A stretch of DNA of 39,009 nucleotides, from NCBI GenBank assembly GCA_028280065.1, contig JANQMN010000131.1, positions 1 through 39,009 of the forward strand, written 5' to 3'. The first letter of the stretch is position 1. Each line of letters begins with the position of its first letter. The notes under the pieces are model-generated. The model was not told where the DNA came from and made no database searches. It worked only from the letters and a program-made list of their open reading frames with translations. Positions 17,176 to 25,434 of the stretch are shown one piece after another. This stretch comes from Hahella sp. (GTDB taxonomy: Bacteria > Pseudomonadota > Gammaproteobacteria > Pseudomonadales > Oleiphilaceae). The translations under genes were made by a program, and so were the position numbers.

Positions 17176-19433
17176 GCTTTCTCCACCATTTGAATATTAA
17201 ACCCTGAATCCTTGAGCAAGGACCATATATCCGGGAAGGTTTCCGCTAATTTCTCAGGCATCGCCAATTCCTGTTCATCTAACAGAATACTCGCCGCCAA
17301 AATCGTTGCCAAATCCAGGAAAGGATCGCCGGCAGCCTGGCGGCGCACAACCGGGAGTTGCACTGCCGATGGCTCGATCGGCTGAATTATCCAACGCTCG
17401 GCCTCTACAATCAGCTTGCAGCCCAACCAGGCAAGATGCTCAAAAAGACGCAATATCGTTTGCCGTTCGACGTCACCGAGCTGCTGACAATCACGCAGCG
17501 TGCTCGGCGATTCGGCGAACAGCGCCGCAACGATTAACGCCGCCATCTCATCCCGCATCCTATAGAAATCTATTGCCAGTAGATTAAATCCCTGCAACGG
17601 CGCACTTCTGATACGCAGATCGGCAACCGGTTCGGCACAGACCCGGTATTCACGCAGGACAATCACGTCAGCACCCATCTTCCGTAAAACCTCGTATGCC
17701 TTGAGCCGGAACGGGTTCAAGCCAAGGTGGCGCAGGGTTAAATCCGAGGATTGCACGAGGCTGGCGATCACGATAAAAAAGGTTGCCAGGGAAATATCCC
17801 CAGGTATATCCAACTGGGTCGCCTTGAGCGTTTGCCTTCCAGGAATTCGGATGTGCCCGCTGGAGCGTTGTATCGGATAACCGAAGCCTTCCAACATCCG
17901 CTCACTGTGATCCCTAGTCAACTGCTGTTCAACGATTTCCGTCTCCCCTTCGGCGAAGAGGCCGGCAAACAGTAGGCCCGACTTCAATTGCGAACTCGGC
18001 TCATCGAGCTGATGCAGGCAGGCTTGCAAAGCCGTCTTGCCATACAGCACTACCGGCGGCTTACCGTTGTCTCCAACTTCGATACTCGCTCCCATCAGCC
18101 GCAATCCGTCGGCAATCTTGGCCATGGAAAACTGCTGTATCGTCGCATCACCGACGATTTCACTGGCGAATCTCTGACCCGCCATTACGCCGGACAATAG
18201 CCGCATCGAGGTTGCCGAGTGTCCCACATACAGCGGTCCGGGCGGCGCATGCAAGCCATCAAAGCCAACGCCATGGATGACCATTCTTCCCCGGTCAGGC
18301 CCTTCAATCACCACGCCCATGTCCCGAAACGCCTGCACCGAAGCCAAGGCTGCTTCACTTTCCAAAAAGCCTTCAATATGCGTTGAACCCTCTGCCAGCG
18401 CTCCCAGGACCACGGCGCGATGAGCTATGCTCTTGTCGCTGCAAACTCGAATATCTCCGCCTATTCGTTTTGCCTTGCGAATCCGGATCGCCATCGCAAC
18501 GGGCTTATCCTGCCCCTGGTGATACCCCTGTCCGGCCAGCATTCTGCCGAAATGTTCCCGGGCTGCCTTGGCCCTGGTAAAAACGCCGAGTAACTGTTCG
18601 CCTTCGCCTTGGGCGATTGCCTCCCGAAGTTTAGCCAGGTCCACACTGAACCGGTCGATCATTTTTAACACAGCCCGTTGGTTAGAGAGATAGATGTCAT
18701 GCCACATTACCGGATCACTGGCCGCGATACGGGTAAAATCACGAAAACCGCCGGCAGCGTAGCGAAAAATGTCCTTGTTATCGTCGGCGCCCGCAAGGGT
18801 GTCCACCAGAGAAAAGGCAATCAAATGAGGCAAATGACTGGTAGCCGCCAACACTTCATCGTGATGTCCCGCCGACATCATCAACACTTGCGCACCCGCC
18901 GCTTTCCAAAGGCGCGCGACACAGTCCAGAGCGTCCATGGACGTTTCCGGAAGCGGGGTCAGTATGGTCTTATGATCTACAAACAACCCGGCATCCGCTG
19001 CCGCCACCCCGCTCTTTTCCGATCCGGCGATCGGATGCCCAGGCACGAACCCCGGAAAAGGTCCGGAAAACACCCGTGAAACCGCCTCGACCACAGCACC
19101 TTTGACACTGCCCATATCGGTCAAGACATGATGGCTTTTAAGCTCTCCGGCCATCTCCGACAACACCGGCTCAATAGCTTTCACCGGTACGGAAAGGACA
19201 ATAACGCGTGACTTTTGCGCCAACTCTTTCAAGTCACCGCAAGCGTGGTCTATCACCCCCATTCGAACGCCGGTCTGCATCTCATGCTGACGTAAATCAA
19301 AGCCATATACGGTCTTGACCGACTTTGCCTGCTTGAGCGCTTTTGCAAATGAGCCGCCGATCAACCCGAGCCCGACAATACCGATGCTGTCGACGGCGGG
19401 TTCCGAGGGCGAATTGGTCTGTAGACTGGTCAC
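17172..19433 (-). CDS. tyrA: Prephenate dehydrogenase fused to a degenerate EPSP synthase domain
   Basis: This is a 753-residue fusion. Residues 1-300 are TyrA: the NAD site GIVGLGLIGGSF (residues 18-29), GHPIAGSEKSG with the active-site His, and RDFTRIAASDPVMWHDI all look functional. Residues about 314-753 have the length and fold signature of EPSP synthase. K334, S335 and R339, which bind shikimate 3-phosphate, are kept, as are SSQLKS and TRDHSERML. Key sites are altered: the usual GNSGT is GHSAT (H405, A407), the RP after GDAS is F435-S436, KESDR is V655-E-R-Q-T659, and DHR is D703-P704-F705. Three PEP-binding arginines are therefore missing. I chose GTG at 19433, just before the conserved region; the frame extends to a TTG at 19538 without a ribosome-binding site. 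Confidence 0.9.
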   Translation of the reverse strand: MTSLQTNSPSEPAVDSIGIVGLGLIGGSFAKALKQAKSVKTVYGFDLRQHEMQTGVRMGVIDHACGDLKELAQKSRVIVLSVPVKAIEPVLSEMAGELKSHHVLTDMGSVKGAVVEAVSRVFSGPFPGFVPGHPIAGSEKSGVAAADAGLFVDHKTILTPLPETSMDALDCVARLWKAAGAQVLMMSAGHHDEVLAATSHLPHLIAFSLVDTLAGADDNKDIFRYAAGGFRDFTRIAASDPVMWHDIYLSNQRAVLKMIDRFSVDLAKLREAIAQGEGEQLLGVFTRAKAAREHFGRMLAGQGYHQGQDKPVAMAIRIRKAKRIGGDIRVCSDKSIAHRAVVLGALAEGSTHIEGFLESEAALASVQAFRDMGVVIEGPDRGRMVIHGVGFDGLHAPPGPLYVGHSATSMRLLSGVMAGQRFASEIVGDATIQQFSMAKIADGLRLMGASIEVGDNGKPPVVLYGKTALQACLHQLDEPSSQLKSGLLFAGLFAEGETEIVEQQLTRDHSERMLEGFGYPIQRSSGHIRIPGRQTLKATQLDIPGDISLATFFIVIASLVQSSDLTLRHLGLNPFRLKAYEVLRKMGADVIVLREYRVCAEPVADLRIRSAPLQGFNLLAIDFYRMRDEMAALIVAALFAESPSTLRDCQQLGDVERQTILRLFEHLAWLGCKLIVEAERWIIQPIEPSAVQLPVVRRQAAGDPFLDLATILAASILLDEQELAMPEKLAETFPDIWSLLKDSGFNIQMVEKA

Positions 19434-19565
19434 TGCAGATTTCCAAAGATAAGGAGCTTCATTGTCGGCATGCCTTGCGACTGCCTGACCTGTTAAGATA
19501 GCTGATAAATTCCGGCACCGCGAAACCGGCAGTAGCAATGCAATCGAACAACGATTGTTATTGAG

Positions 19566-20663
19566 CTAAAGAACGCCGAGCGGGTAGGAACCCAGATGCC
19601 GGATATCCAATACCTCTTTGCCAAGCTCCGCGATAACCTCTGCAACTTCCGGCTCATCCCAGTGCCCGCTGAAATCGATAAAAAAATGATAACGCCGTTC
19701 ACCACTGGAGGCGGGACGAGAATCCAACCGGGTGAGGCTCAGTCCATGCAGATAAAAGGGACCCAGCATTCTATATAGCGAACCTGGCTCATCTTTAATG
19801 GTGACCAAAATCGTTGTCCGGTCATTACCGCTCGGAGGAATGCGATCCTTGCCTACGATAAGATAGCGTGCGATTTGATTCGGCCGGTCTTCAATGTTTC
19901 CAGCCAACCGGCTTAATTCAAAAAGTTCTTCACAGATTTTCCCGGCCAGGGCCGCTGCGTTTTTCTGTTTTGCTGCAGTTTCGGCAGCTTCTTCATAGGT
20001 GGATACCGAGACACGTTCAACGCCGGGCCAGTTTTCATCCAGCCATTGCCGACAGTTGGCAAAGGTATCCGATTTGGAATAAATCACCGAGATGTCTTCC
20101 ACCGGCGTCATTTTCGAGGCGAGCAAATGGTAATGGGTTCGAATCTGCACTTCCCCGCAGATATTCAACGGCGAGTTGACGAACACATCTAAAGTGTGGC
20201 TGATCAAACCTTCGTTGGAGGTTTCGACCGGCACTACGCCATATTGGGCGGTTCCCGCCTCCACTTCTCTAAACACTTCATCAATTGCCTGATGCGGCAA
20301 AGCATGCACGGATTGGCCGAAGTGCTTAATCGCCGCCTCGTGGGTAAAGGTTCCGACCGGTCCCAAGTATGCTACGCGGAGAGGTCGTTCGAGCGCCAGA
20401 CAGGCGGACATCACTTCGCGAAATAACCGGGCTACTTCTTCGTCACTCAGCGGACCGGGGTTGCTTTCCATGATCTTGCGCAATACCTGGGCTTCACGCT
20501 CGGGGCGGTAGAAGATAACTTCTTTATAAGATCGATTTTTCAGCTTGACCTCGGCAACCTGCTGCGCACATTGCGCCCGCTCGGAGATCAAGGCTAACAA
20601 CTGACCGTCGATCGCGTCTATGCGATCCCGAAGTTTGCTCAATTCAACCTGTTCGTCACTCAT
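19566..20663 (-). CDS. pheA: Chorismate mutase with altered prephenate dehydratase (P-protein)
   Basis: This 365-residue protein has an N-terminal AroQ chorismate mutase (residues 1-90), with LRDRID, SERAQCAQQVAEVK and YRPERE intact. A prephenate dehydratase domain (about 95-275) and an ACT regulatory domain (about 280-365, LTRLDSRP and YHFFIDFSGH) follow. In the dehydratase the conserved GPEGTF is GPVGTF (V103), VENS is VETS (T148), the Gln of the S-H-x-Q-x-x-x-Q-C segment is N203, and the catalytic TRF motif is A265-R-Y. This would abolish or strongly alter phenylpyruvate formation if no compensating change exists. The ATG at 20663 has TTAGGAG ten bases upstream. gyrA ends 32 bases before it. 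serC, normally between gyrA and pheA in Pseudomonas, is missing. Confidence 0.9.
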   Translation of the reverse strand: MSDEQVELSKLRDRIDAIDGQLLALISERAQCAQQVAEVKLKNRSYKEVIFYRPEREAQVLRKIMESNPGPLSDEEVARLFREVMSACLALERPLRVAYLGPVGTFTHEAAIKHFGQSVHALPHQAIDEVFREVEAGTAQYGVVPVETSNEGLISHTLDVFVNSPLNICGEVQIRTHYHLLASKMTPVEDISVIYSKSDTFANCRQWLDENWPGVERVSVSTYEEAAETAAKQKNAAALAGKICEELFELSRLAGNIEDRPNQIARYLIVGKDRIPPSGNDRTTILVTIKDEPGSLYRMLGPFYLHGLSLTRLDSRPASSGERRYHFFIDFSGHWDEPEVAEVIAELGKEVLDIRHLGSYPLGVL

Positions 20664-20695
20664 TGCAGTCGGTCTCCTAACCACCCAGTGGCCAA

Positions 20696-23344
20696 TCAAT
20701 CCATATCGGTTTCGTCTTCGCCGCCGCCTGATCCGGCTTCGCGCTCCTCATCCTCTGAGCCGGCGTCGCTATCGTCAGTCTGGTCCGCTACCGCAGAAAC
20801 GGCTTCGTCGTCTTCCTCGGGTTCGGCAATCCGTTCGACACCCACCAGTTGCTCATCGTCCGCGACTCTGATTAAGCGTACTCCCTGAGTATTACGGCCA
20901 ACCACAGATATTTCTCCCGCGCGGGTACGCACCAGCGTGCCCTGGTTGCTGATCAGCATCAGTTCATCGCCTTCGATAACCTGCACTGCGCCGACCAACT
21001 TGCCATTTCGATCCGAACACTGAATTGCAATTACACCTTGTCCGCCACGCCCGTAAACAGGGAATTCGGTGACATCGGTGCGTTTGCCGTAGCCTTTTTC
21101 GCTGGCGGTCAGGATGAACGCCTCGTCGTCGGGCAGAATGAGAGAAACAACGGTCTGCCCTTCCACCAAGCGAATCCCCCGAACGCCTCGCGCTGTACGC
21201 CCCATGGGCCTAACGTCACTTTCATTGAACCGGATAGCTTTGCCGCTATCGCTAAACAGCATGACGTCGCTTTCGCCGTTGGTGATCGCCGCGCCGATTA
21301 AAATATCGTCGTCATCCAGATCAAGCGCAATCAACCCGGAAGACCGCGGGCGAGAGAAATTCTCCAACGAGGTCTTCTTCACCGTGCCCTTGCGCGTAGC
21401 CATGAACACATAGTGATCCTGGGCATATTCATTGACCGGTAAAAGGGTGCTGACCCGCTCGTCTTCCGCCAATGGCAGGATATTAACGATGGGCCTACCG
21501 CGGGAAATACGACTGGCCTGGGGGATCTCGAAGGTTCTCAGCCAGTACACCTTACCGTGACTGGTAAAGCATAAGATCGTATCGTGGGAATTGGCGATAA
21601 GAAGCTTTTCAATAAAATCCTCATCCCTGACAGCAGTTGCCGACTTGCCTTTGCCACCGCGCCGTTGCGCCTGATAATCTTCCAGCGGCTGGGATTTGGC
21701 ATAACCTTTGTGAGATAGGGTAACGACCACATCCTCTTCGGCAATCAAGTCCGCTACCGTGAGATCCCGCTTGGAACTACGAATTTCCGTCAGTCGCTCA
21801 TCTCCATAGGTATCGCGGATGTATTCAAGCTCTTCGCGGATGACTTCCATCAACCGGTCCGGGCTTTGCAAAATCTCTAATAACTCGGCAATTTTTTCCA
21901 GAATAACCTTATATTCATCAAGAATTTTCTCGGTTTCCAAGCCGGTTAATTTTTGCAGGCGCAGTTCCAGAATCGATTGTGCCTGGGCTTCCGACAAATA
22001 GTATTTGCCATCCACCAGCCCTAACCCGGGCGGCAGATCGTCCGGGCGGCAGGCATCGGCACCTGCCCTTTCCAACATGCCGGTCACCGAACCTGGTAGC
22101 CAGCCCTGGGCCATTAACTTTTCTTTCGCTTCGGCGGCAGTCGGCGATGCCTTGATCAAAGCGATAACGGGATCAATGTTTGCCAATGCAACCGCCTGGC
22201 CTTCCAGGATATGCCCCCGTTCCCTGGCTTTGCGCAGTTCGTATATGGTTCGGCGGGTGACCACTTCGCGACGGTGGCGCACGAAATTTTCGATCGCATC
22301 TTTCAGATTTAGCAGTTTTGGTTCGCCATTCACCAGCGCAACCATATTGATGCCGAAAACCGTTTCCAGCGGCGTTAAGGCAAACAAATTGTTCATAATA
22401 ACTTCGGCGTTTTCACCGCGTCTTAGCTCAATGACAATTCGCATTCCTTCCTTACTCGATTCGTCCCGAAGCTCGGTAATGCCTTCGATCTTCTTGTCTT
22501 TCACCAAATCGGCAATTTTTTCAACCAGTTTGGCCTTATTCACCTGATAGGGTATTTCCGTGACAATCAGTGTTTCCTTGCCGCTTTTGGGATCGCTTTC
22601 AACTTCATATCTGGCACGGATATATATGCGGCCGCGCCCTGTGCGGTAAGCTTCAATAATCCCCGCTTTGCCATTGATAATTGCCGCCGTGGGAAAATCC
22701 GGCCCCGGAATGTGCTCAATCAACTCATCGATACTGATATTCGAATTTTCGATATAGGCCAAGCAGCCGCTGATCACTTCTCGCAGATTGTGCGGCGGGA
22801 TATTGGTGGCCATACCGACAGCAATGCCGGAAGAACCATTCACCAGAAGGTTGGGGACTTTGGTCGGCAGAACAACCGGAATTTGCTCCGAGCCGTCATA
22901 GTTAGGTGCGAAATCCACGGTTTCCTTTTCGAGGTCCGCGAGTAGTTCGTGGGCGAACTTTTCCATGCGAATCTCGGTATACCGCATGGCGGCGGCGCTA
23001 TCGCCGTCGATCGATCCAAAGTTGCCCTGCCCGTCGATCAAGGTATAGCGCAGGGAGAATGGTTGCGCCATCCGCACGATAGTGTCGTAAACCGCCGTGT
23101 CGCCGTGGGGGTGATATTTACCGATTACGTCACCGACGACACGGGCCGATTTCTTATACGCCTTGTTCCAGTCATTACTGAGCTCACTCATGGCGAATAA
23201 CACCCGCCGATGCACTGGCTTTAAGCCATCTCGTGCATCCGGGAGGGCTCGGCCCACGATGACACTCATCGCATAATCCAGGTAGGATTGTTTTAACTCG
23301 TCTTCAATGTTTACGGGGAGGATTTCTTTGGCAAAGTCAGCCAT
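20696..23344 (-). CDS. gyrA: DNA gyrase subunit A
   Basis: This 882-residue type II topoisomerase subunit carries the catalytic tyrosine Y122 ([11 protein letters not shown]), the quinolone-determining region [14 protein letters not shown] with T83 and D87, the GyrA box QRRGGKG, and a C-terminal beta-pinwheel. The last 40 residues are a strongly acidic tail (EEDDEAV through EDETDMD). Position 83 is threonine, as in wild-type Pseudomonas aeruginosa, where E. coli has serine. AGGA precedes the ATG by 11 bases. The 294-base gap upstream probably holds its promoter. Confidence 0.97.
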   Translation of the reverse strand: MADFAKEILPVNIEDELKQSYLDYAMSVIVGRALPDARDGLKPVHRRVLFAMSELSNDWNKAYKKSARVVGDVIGKYHPHGDTAVYDTIVRMAQPFSLRYTLIDGQGNFGSIDGDSAAAMRYTEIRMEKFAHELLADLEKETVDFAPNYDGSEQIPVVLPTKVPNLLVNGSSGIAVGMATNIPPHNLREVISGCLAYIENSNISIDELIEHIPGPDFPTAAIINGKAGIIEAYRTGRGRIYIRARYEVESDPKSGKETLIVTEIPYQVNKAKLVEKIADLVKDKKIEGITELRDESSKEGMRIVIELRRGENAEVIMNNLFALTPLETVFGINMVALVNGEPKLLNLKDAIENFVRHRREVVTRRTIYELRKARERGHILEGQAVALANIDPVIALIKASPTAAEAKEKLMAQGWLPGSVTGMLERAGADACRPDDLPPGLGLVDGKYYLSEAQAQSILELRLQKLTGLETEKILDEYKVILEKIAELLEILQSPDRLMEVIREELEYIRDTYGDERLTEIRSSKRDLTVADLIAEEDVVVTLSHKGYAKSQPLEDYQAQRRGGKGKSATAVRDEDFIEKLLIANSHDTILCFTSHGKVYWLRTFEIPQASRISRGRPIVNILPLAEDERVSTLLPVNEYAQDHYVFMATRKGTVKKTSLENFSRPRSSGLIALDLDDDDILIGAAITNGESDVMLFSDSGKAIRFNESDVRPMGRTARGVRGIRLVEGQTVVSLILPDDEAFILTASEKGYGKRTDVTEFPVYGRGGQGVIAIQCSDRNGKLVGAVQVIEGDELMLISNQGTLVRTRAGEISVVGRNTQGVRLIRVADDEQLVGVERIAEPEEDDEAVSAVADQTDDSDAGSEDEEREAGSGGGEDETDMD

Positions 23345-23638
23345 ATGTAGCTATATCCTGTAACTAAAAGGACTCATCGTTATTGTTGTAAGGAAGCCGT
23401 ACAACTATTGGCTATGGTTACCGGAACTTAAGAGGAAATGCTTGCAGTCCGGCGCTCTGGAAGCAGTATTAATCAAGGACTCACGATCAATCAGCCATTC
23501 ACTGACTGGCGTCGGCAGTGCCGTTTTCCAGAGAGATATCACAAGCGCCAAAGAATACCATAGAACGCGCCGGCAACGAAGCATTCTAAAGGTGTTTTTA
23601 GCGATATTGAACGCCCCTGGGAATCCGGGGCGACTGCA
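23345..23638. other. gyrA upstream region
   Basis: This 294-base gap holds the gyrA leader and, at its far end, the terminator of the CBS gene. GTTGT and ACAAC (about 23382-23406) could form a small hairpin in the leader. I see no gene and no promoter match I would defend. Confidence 0.5.
23612..23632 (-). terminator. Terminator after the CBS-domain gene
   Basis: CGCCCC (23612-23617) pairs with GGGGCG (23627-23632), and inner GG and CC can extend the stem. On the minus strand it is followed by TTCAATATCGC, only weakly T-rich. It lies seven bases past the stop codon, so a terminator role is likely. Confidence 0.5.
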
Positions 23639-24067
23639 TCAAGCGGTCTTATGGATCTGGTCGGGACTGACAAAATCACGAATCGCCCGCAAAATGTCTT
23701 TGCGGCTAATCTGCCCTACCAGCTTGCCATCTTCAACGACCGGAAAACGCCGCCGATTGTCTTTGGTAAAGCGGTCGCATACAGTCAGGATATCCAGATC
23801 CGGACTGACCGTTTCCACACTGGTGGTCATAAATTCCGAGACTTCACCGCCGAGAGATTCATAGTCGTAATAACTCCCGCTGACAATACTTTTCAAGCAG
23901 TCCAGTTCCGAAAGAATCCCCACAAGCTTGCCTTTGGCATCCACTACCGGTGCGCCTGAAATACTATGACTCAGTAATTCGTCAATTGCCGCAAAAAGGT
24001 CGGTGTCCGGATGAAACACAATTAAGTTAGTCACCATATAATCGCGAACTTTAACTGATCTAAGCAT
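23639..24067 (-). CDS. Small CBS-domain pair protein
   Basis: This 142-residue protein consists of two CBS domains (about residues 7-60 and 78-130), marked by VRDYMVTNLIVFHPDTDL and VSEFMTTSVETVSPDLDI, with DxKGKLVGIL and EDGKLVGQISRKDILRA strands. CBS pairs bind adenosine nucleotides and act as energy sensors, but the partner here is unknown. I chose the ATG at 24067 because AGGAGAGG lies just upstream; the frame continues to 24118 without such a site. It is a single gene between purU and gyrA with its own terminator. Confidence 0.88.
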   Translation of the reverse strand: MLRSVKVRDYMVTNLIVFHPDTDLFAAIDELLSHSISGAPVVDAKGKLVGILSELDCLKSIVSGSYYDYESLGGEVSEFMTTSVETVSPDLDILTVCDRFTKDNRRRFPVVEDGKLVGQISRKDILRAIRDFVSPDQIHKTA

Positions 24068-24189
24068 GGACACCCTCTCCTGTCCTTTCACTTTTGGTAT
24101 TTTGCCGTAACCCAGCAATGTTTTATAAACATACGCTCATCGCTGCATTCTTGCCAGCCAATTTTAGTGACACGGTTTCCAGTAAAGTT

Positions 24190-25044
24190 CTATTCAAAAA
24201 CAATGGTTTTGTTCTCATGCACGATAACCCGGTCCTGCAAGTGATAAAGCAGGCCACGGGAAAGCACCTGGCGTTCGACATCCCGCCCCAGACGCACCAT
24301 GTCTTCGATGGTATCGCTATGATTAATCCGCCGGACATCCTGTTCGATGATCGGACCTTCATCCAAATCTTCGGTAACGTAATGGCAGGTCGCGCCAATC
24401 AGTTTTACCCCGCGCTTGTATGCCTGATGGTAGGGTTTTGCGCCGGCAAATGACGGCAGAAAGCTATGATGGATATTGATGATCTTACCTTCATACTTAG
24501 CACACAATCCAGACGGCAGAATTTGCATGTAGCGGGCAAGAACCACTACATCGGCGTCATATTGATCGATCAGTGACTCCACTTCCGCAAACGCCGGCGC
24601 TTTATCCTTTGAATCCACTTTTACCAGGTGATACGGAATGGAATGCCATTCGACCATGCGCCGCAAATCGTCGTGGTTGGCAATTACCGCGACAATTTCG
24701 CCATCCAGCTCTCCGGTGTGATACCGATGCAGCAGATCGGCCAGGCAATGGGACTCCTTACTCGCCATCAACACAATTTTTTTGGTCTTGGCTGAGTCGG
24801 CAATATGCCAGCGCATTTCGAACTCGTTGGCGATCGGTTCAAAGGCTATGCGGAAAGAATCCAAATCGAAGGGCAGGGAACTGGCGCGGATTTCATTGCG
24901 CATGTAGAACCAGCCATTTGCCGGGTCCGCATGATGGCTGGCTTCGGTTATCCAACCATTGTAGGTTGCCAAAAAGGTGGTGACTTTGGCCACGATGCCA
25001 ACCCGGTCAGGGCAGGCGATGACCAATCGATAGGTTCTTTCCAT
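24190..25044 (-). CDS. purU: Formyltetrahydrofolate deformylase
   Basis: This 284-residue enzyme hydrolyses 10-formyltetrahydrofolate to formate and tetrahydrofolate, balancing one-carbon pools. An N-terminal ACT domain (about residues 5-85, YRLVIACPDRVGIVAKV) precedes a formyltransferase-type catalytic domain with the INIHHSFLPSFAGAKPYHQAY active-site segment and the downstream HYVTEDLDEGPIIEQD with its conserved Asp. The length is normal. It follows phhB by 40 bases on the same strand. Confidence 0.95.
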   Translation of the reverse strand: MERTYRLVIACPDRVGIVAKVTTFLATYNGWITEASHHADPANGWFYMRNEIRASSLPFDLDSFRIAFEPIANEFEMRWHIADSAKTKKIVLMASKESHCLADLLHRYHTGELDGEIVAVIANHDDLRRMVEWHSIPYHLVKVDSKDKAPAFAEVESLIDQYDADVVVLARYMQILPSGLCAKYEGKIINIHHSFLPSFAGAKPYHQAYKRGVKLIGATCHYVTEDLDEGPIIEQDVRRINHSDTIEDMVRLGRDVERQVLSRGLLYHLQDRVIVHENKTIVFE

Positions 25045-25084
25045 TGTTTATCGGTTCCAGTACTGCTAATTCATCAAATTTGGT

Positions 25085-25414
25085 TTAAACATTGTCACAA
25101 CGTTTCGCCATGGCGAAATCCAGCTCATGGAGACCCTTGATTTTGTGGCTCCACCAGCGCACGGTCACCGCCCCCCATTCGGTGAACAGTTCCGGATGAT
25201 GGCCGACTTCCTCGGCAATTCCCCCTACACTATTGGTAAACGCTAAAGCTTGCTTGAAATCAGAGAAGCCATAGCGTTTCTCAAGCATCGGGATAGCATC
25301 GCGAGTAACTAGCTGCCAGCCGCTCAACTGGCTGAGATAACGTTCCGCTTCTTCCTCCGTCAGCTTTGGCGCATCTGGCCTACAGGCTTCGCAACTTGGT
25401 ATTTCAGCAGTCAT
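25085..25414 (-). CDS. phhB: Pterin-4a-carbinolamine dehydratase
   Basis: This 109-residue enzyme regenerates the tetrahydrobiopterin-type cofactor after phenylalanine hydroxylation. The active-site motif EEVGHHPELFTEWGAVTVRWWSH, with the paired histidines, is intact and the C-terminal KGLHELDFAMAKRCD is typical. The ATG at 25414 has AGGAGG seven bases upstream; an earlier start at 25480 would overlap the fumarase gene. phhA, the usual partner, is not in the window. It is tightly packed between fumarase and purU. Confidence 0.95.
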   Translation of the reverse strand: MTAEIPSCEACRPDAPKLTEEEAERYLSQLSGWQLVTRDAIPMLEKRYGFSDFKQALAFTNSVGGIAEEVGHHPELFTEWGAVTVRWWSHKIKGLHELDFAMAKRCDNV

Positions 25415-25434
25415 TGTCGACCTCCTGATTGAGA

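Noticed and set aside
17172-19433. Calling tyrA-aroA a pseudogene
   Set aside because: The frame is intact over 753 codons, the TyrA half keeps its motifs, and translation is coupled to cmk by a 4-base overlap. Altered active-site residues alone do not make it a pseudogene.
19434-19538. N-terminal extension of TyrA-AroA from a TTG codon
   Set aside because: The added 35 residues have no similarity to TyrA and no ribosome-binding site precedes the TTG; the GTG at 19433 sits just before the conserved region.
22005-22547. A 180-codon plus-strand open frame antisense to gyrA
   Set aside because: It is contained in gyrA and its serine-rich translation is typical of a reverse-complement shadow.
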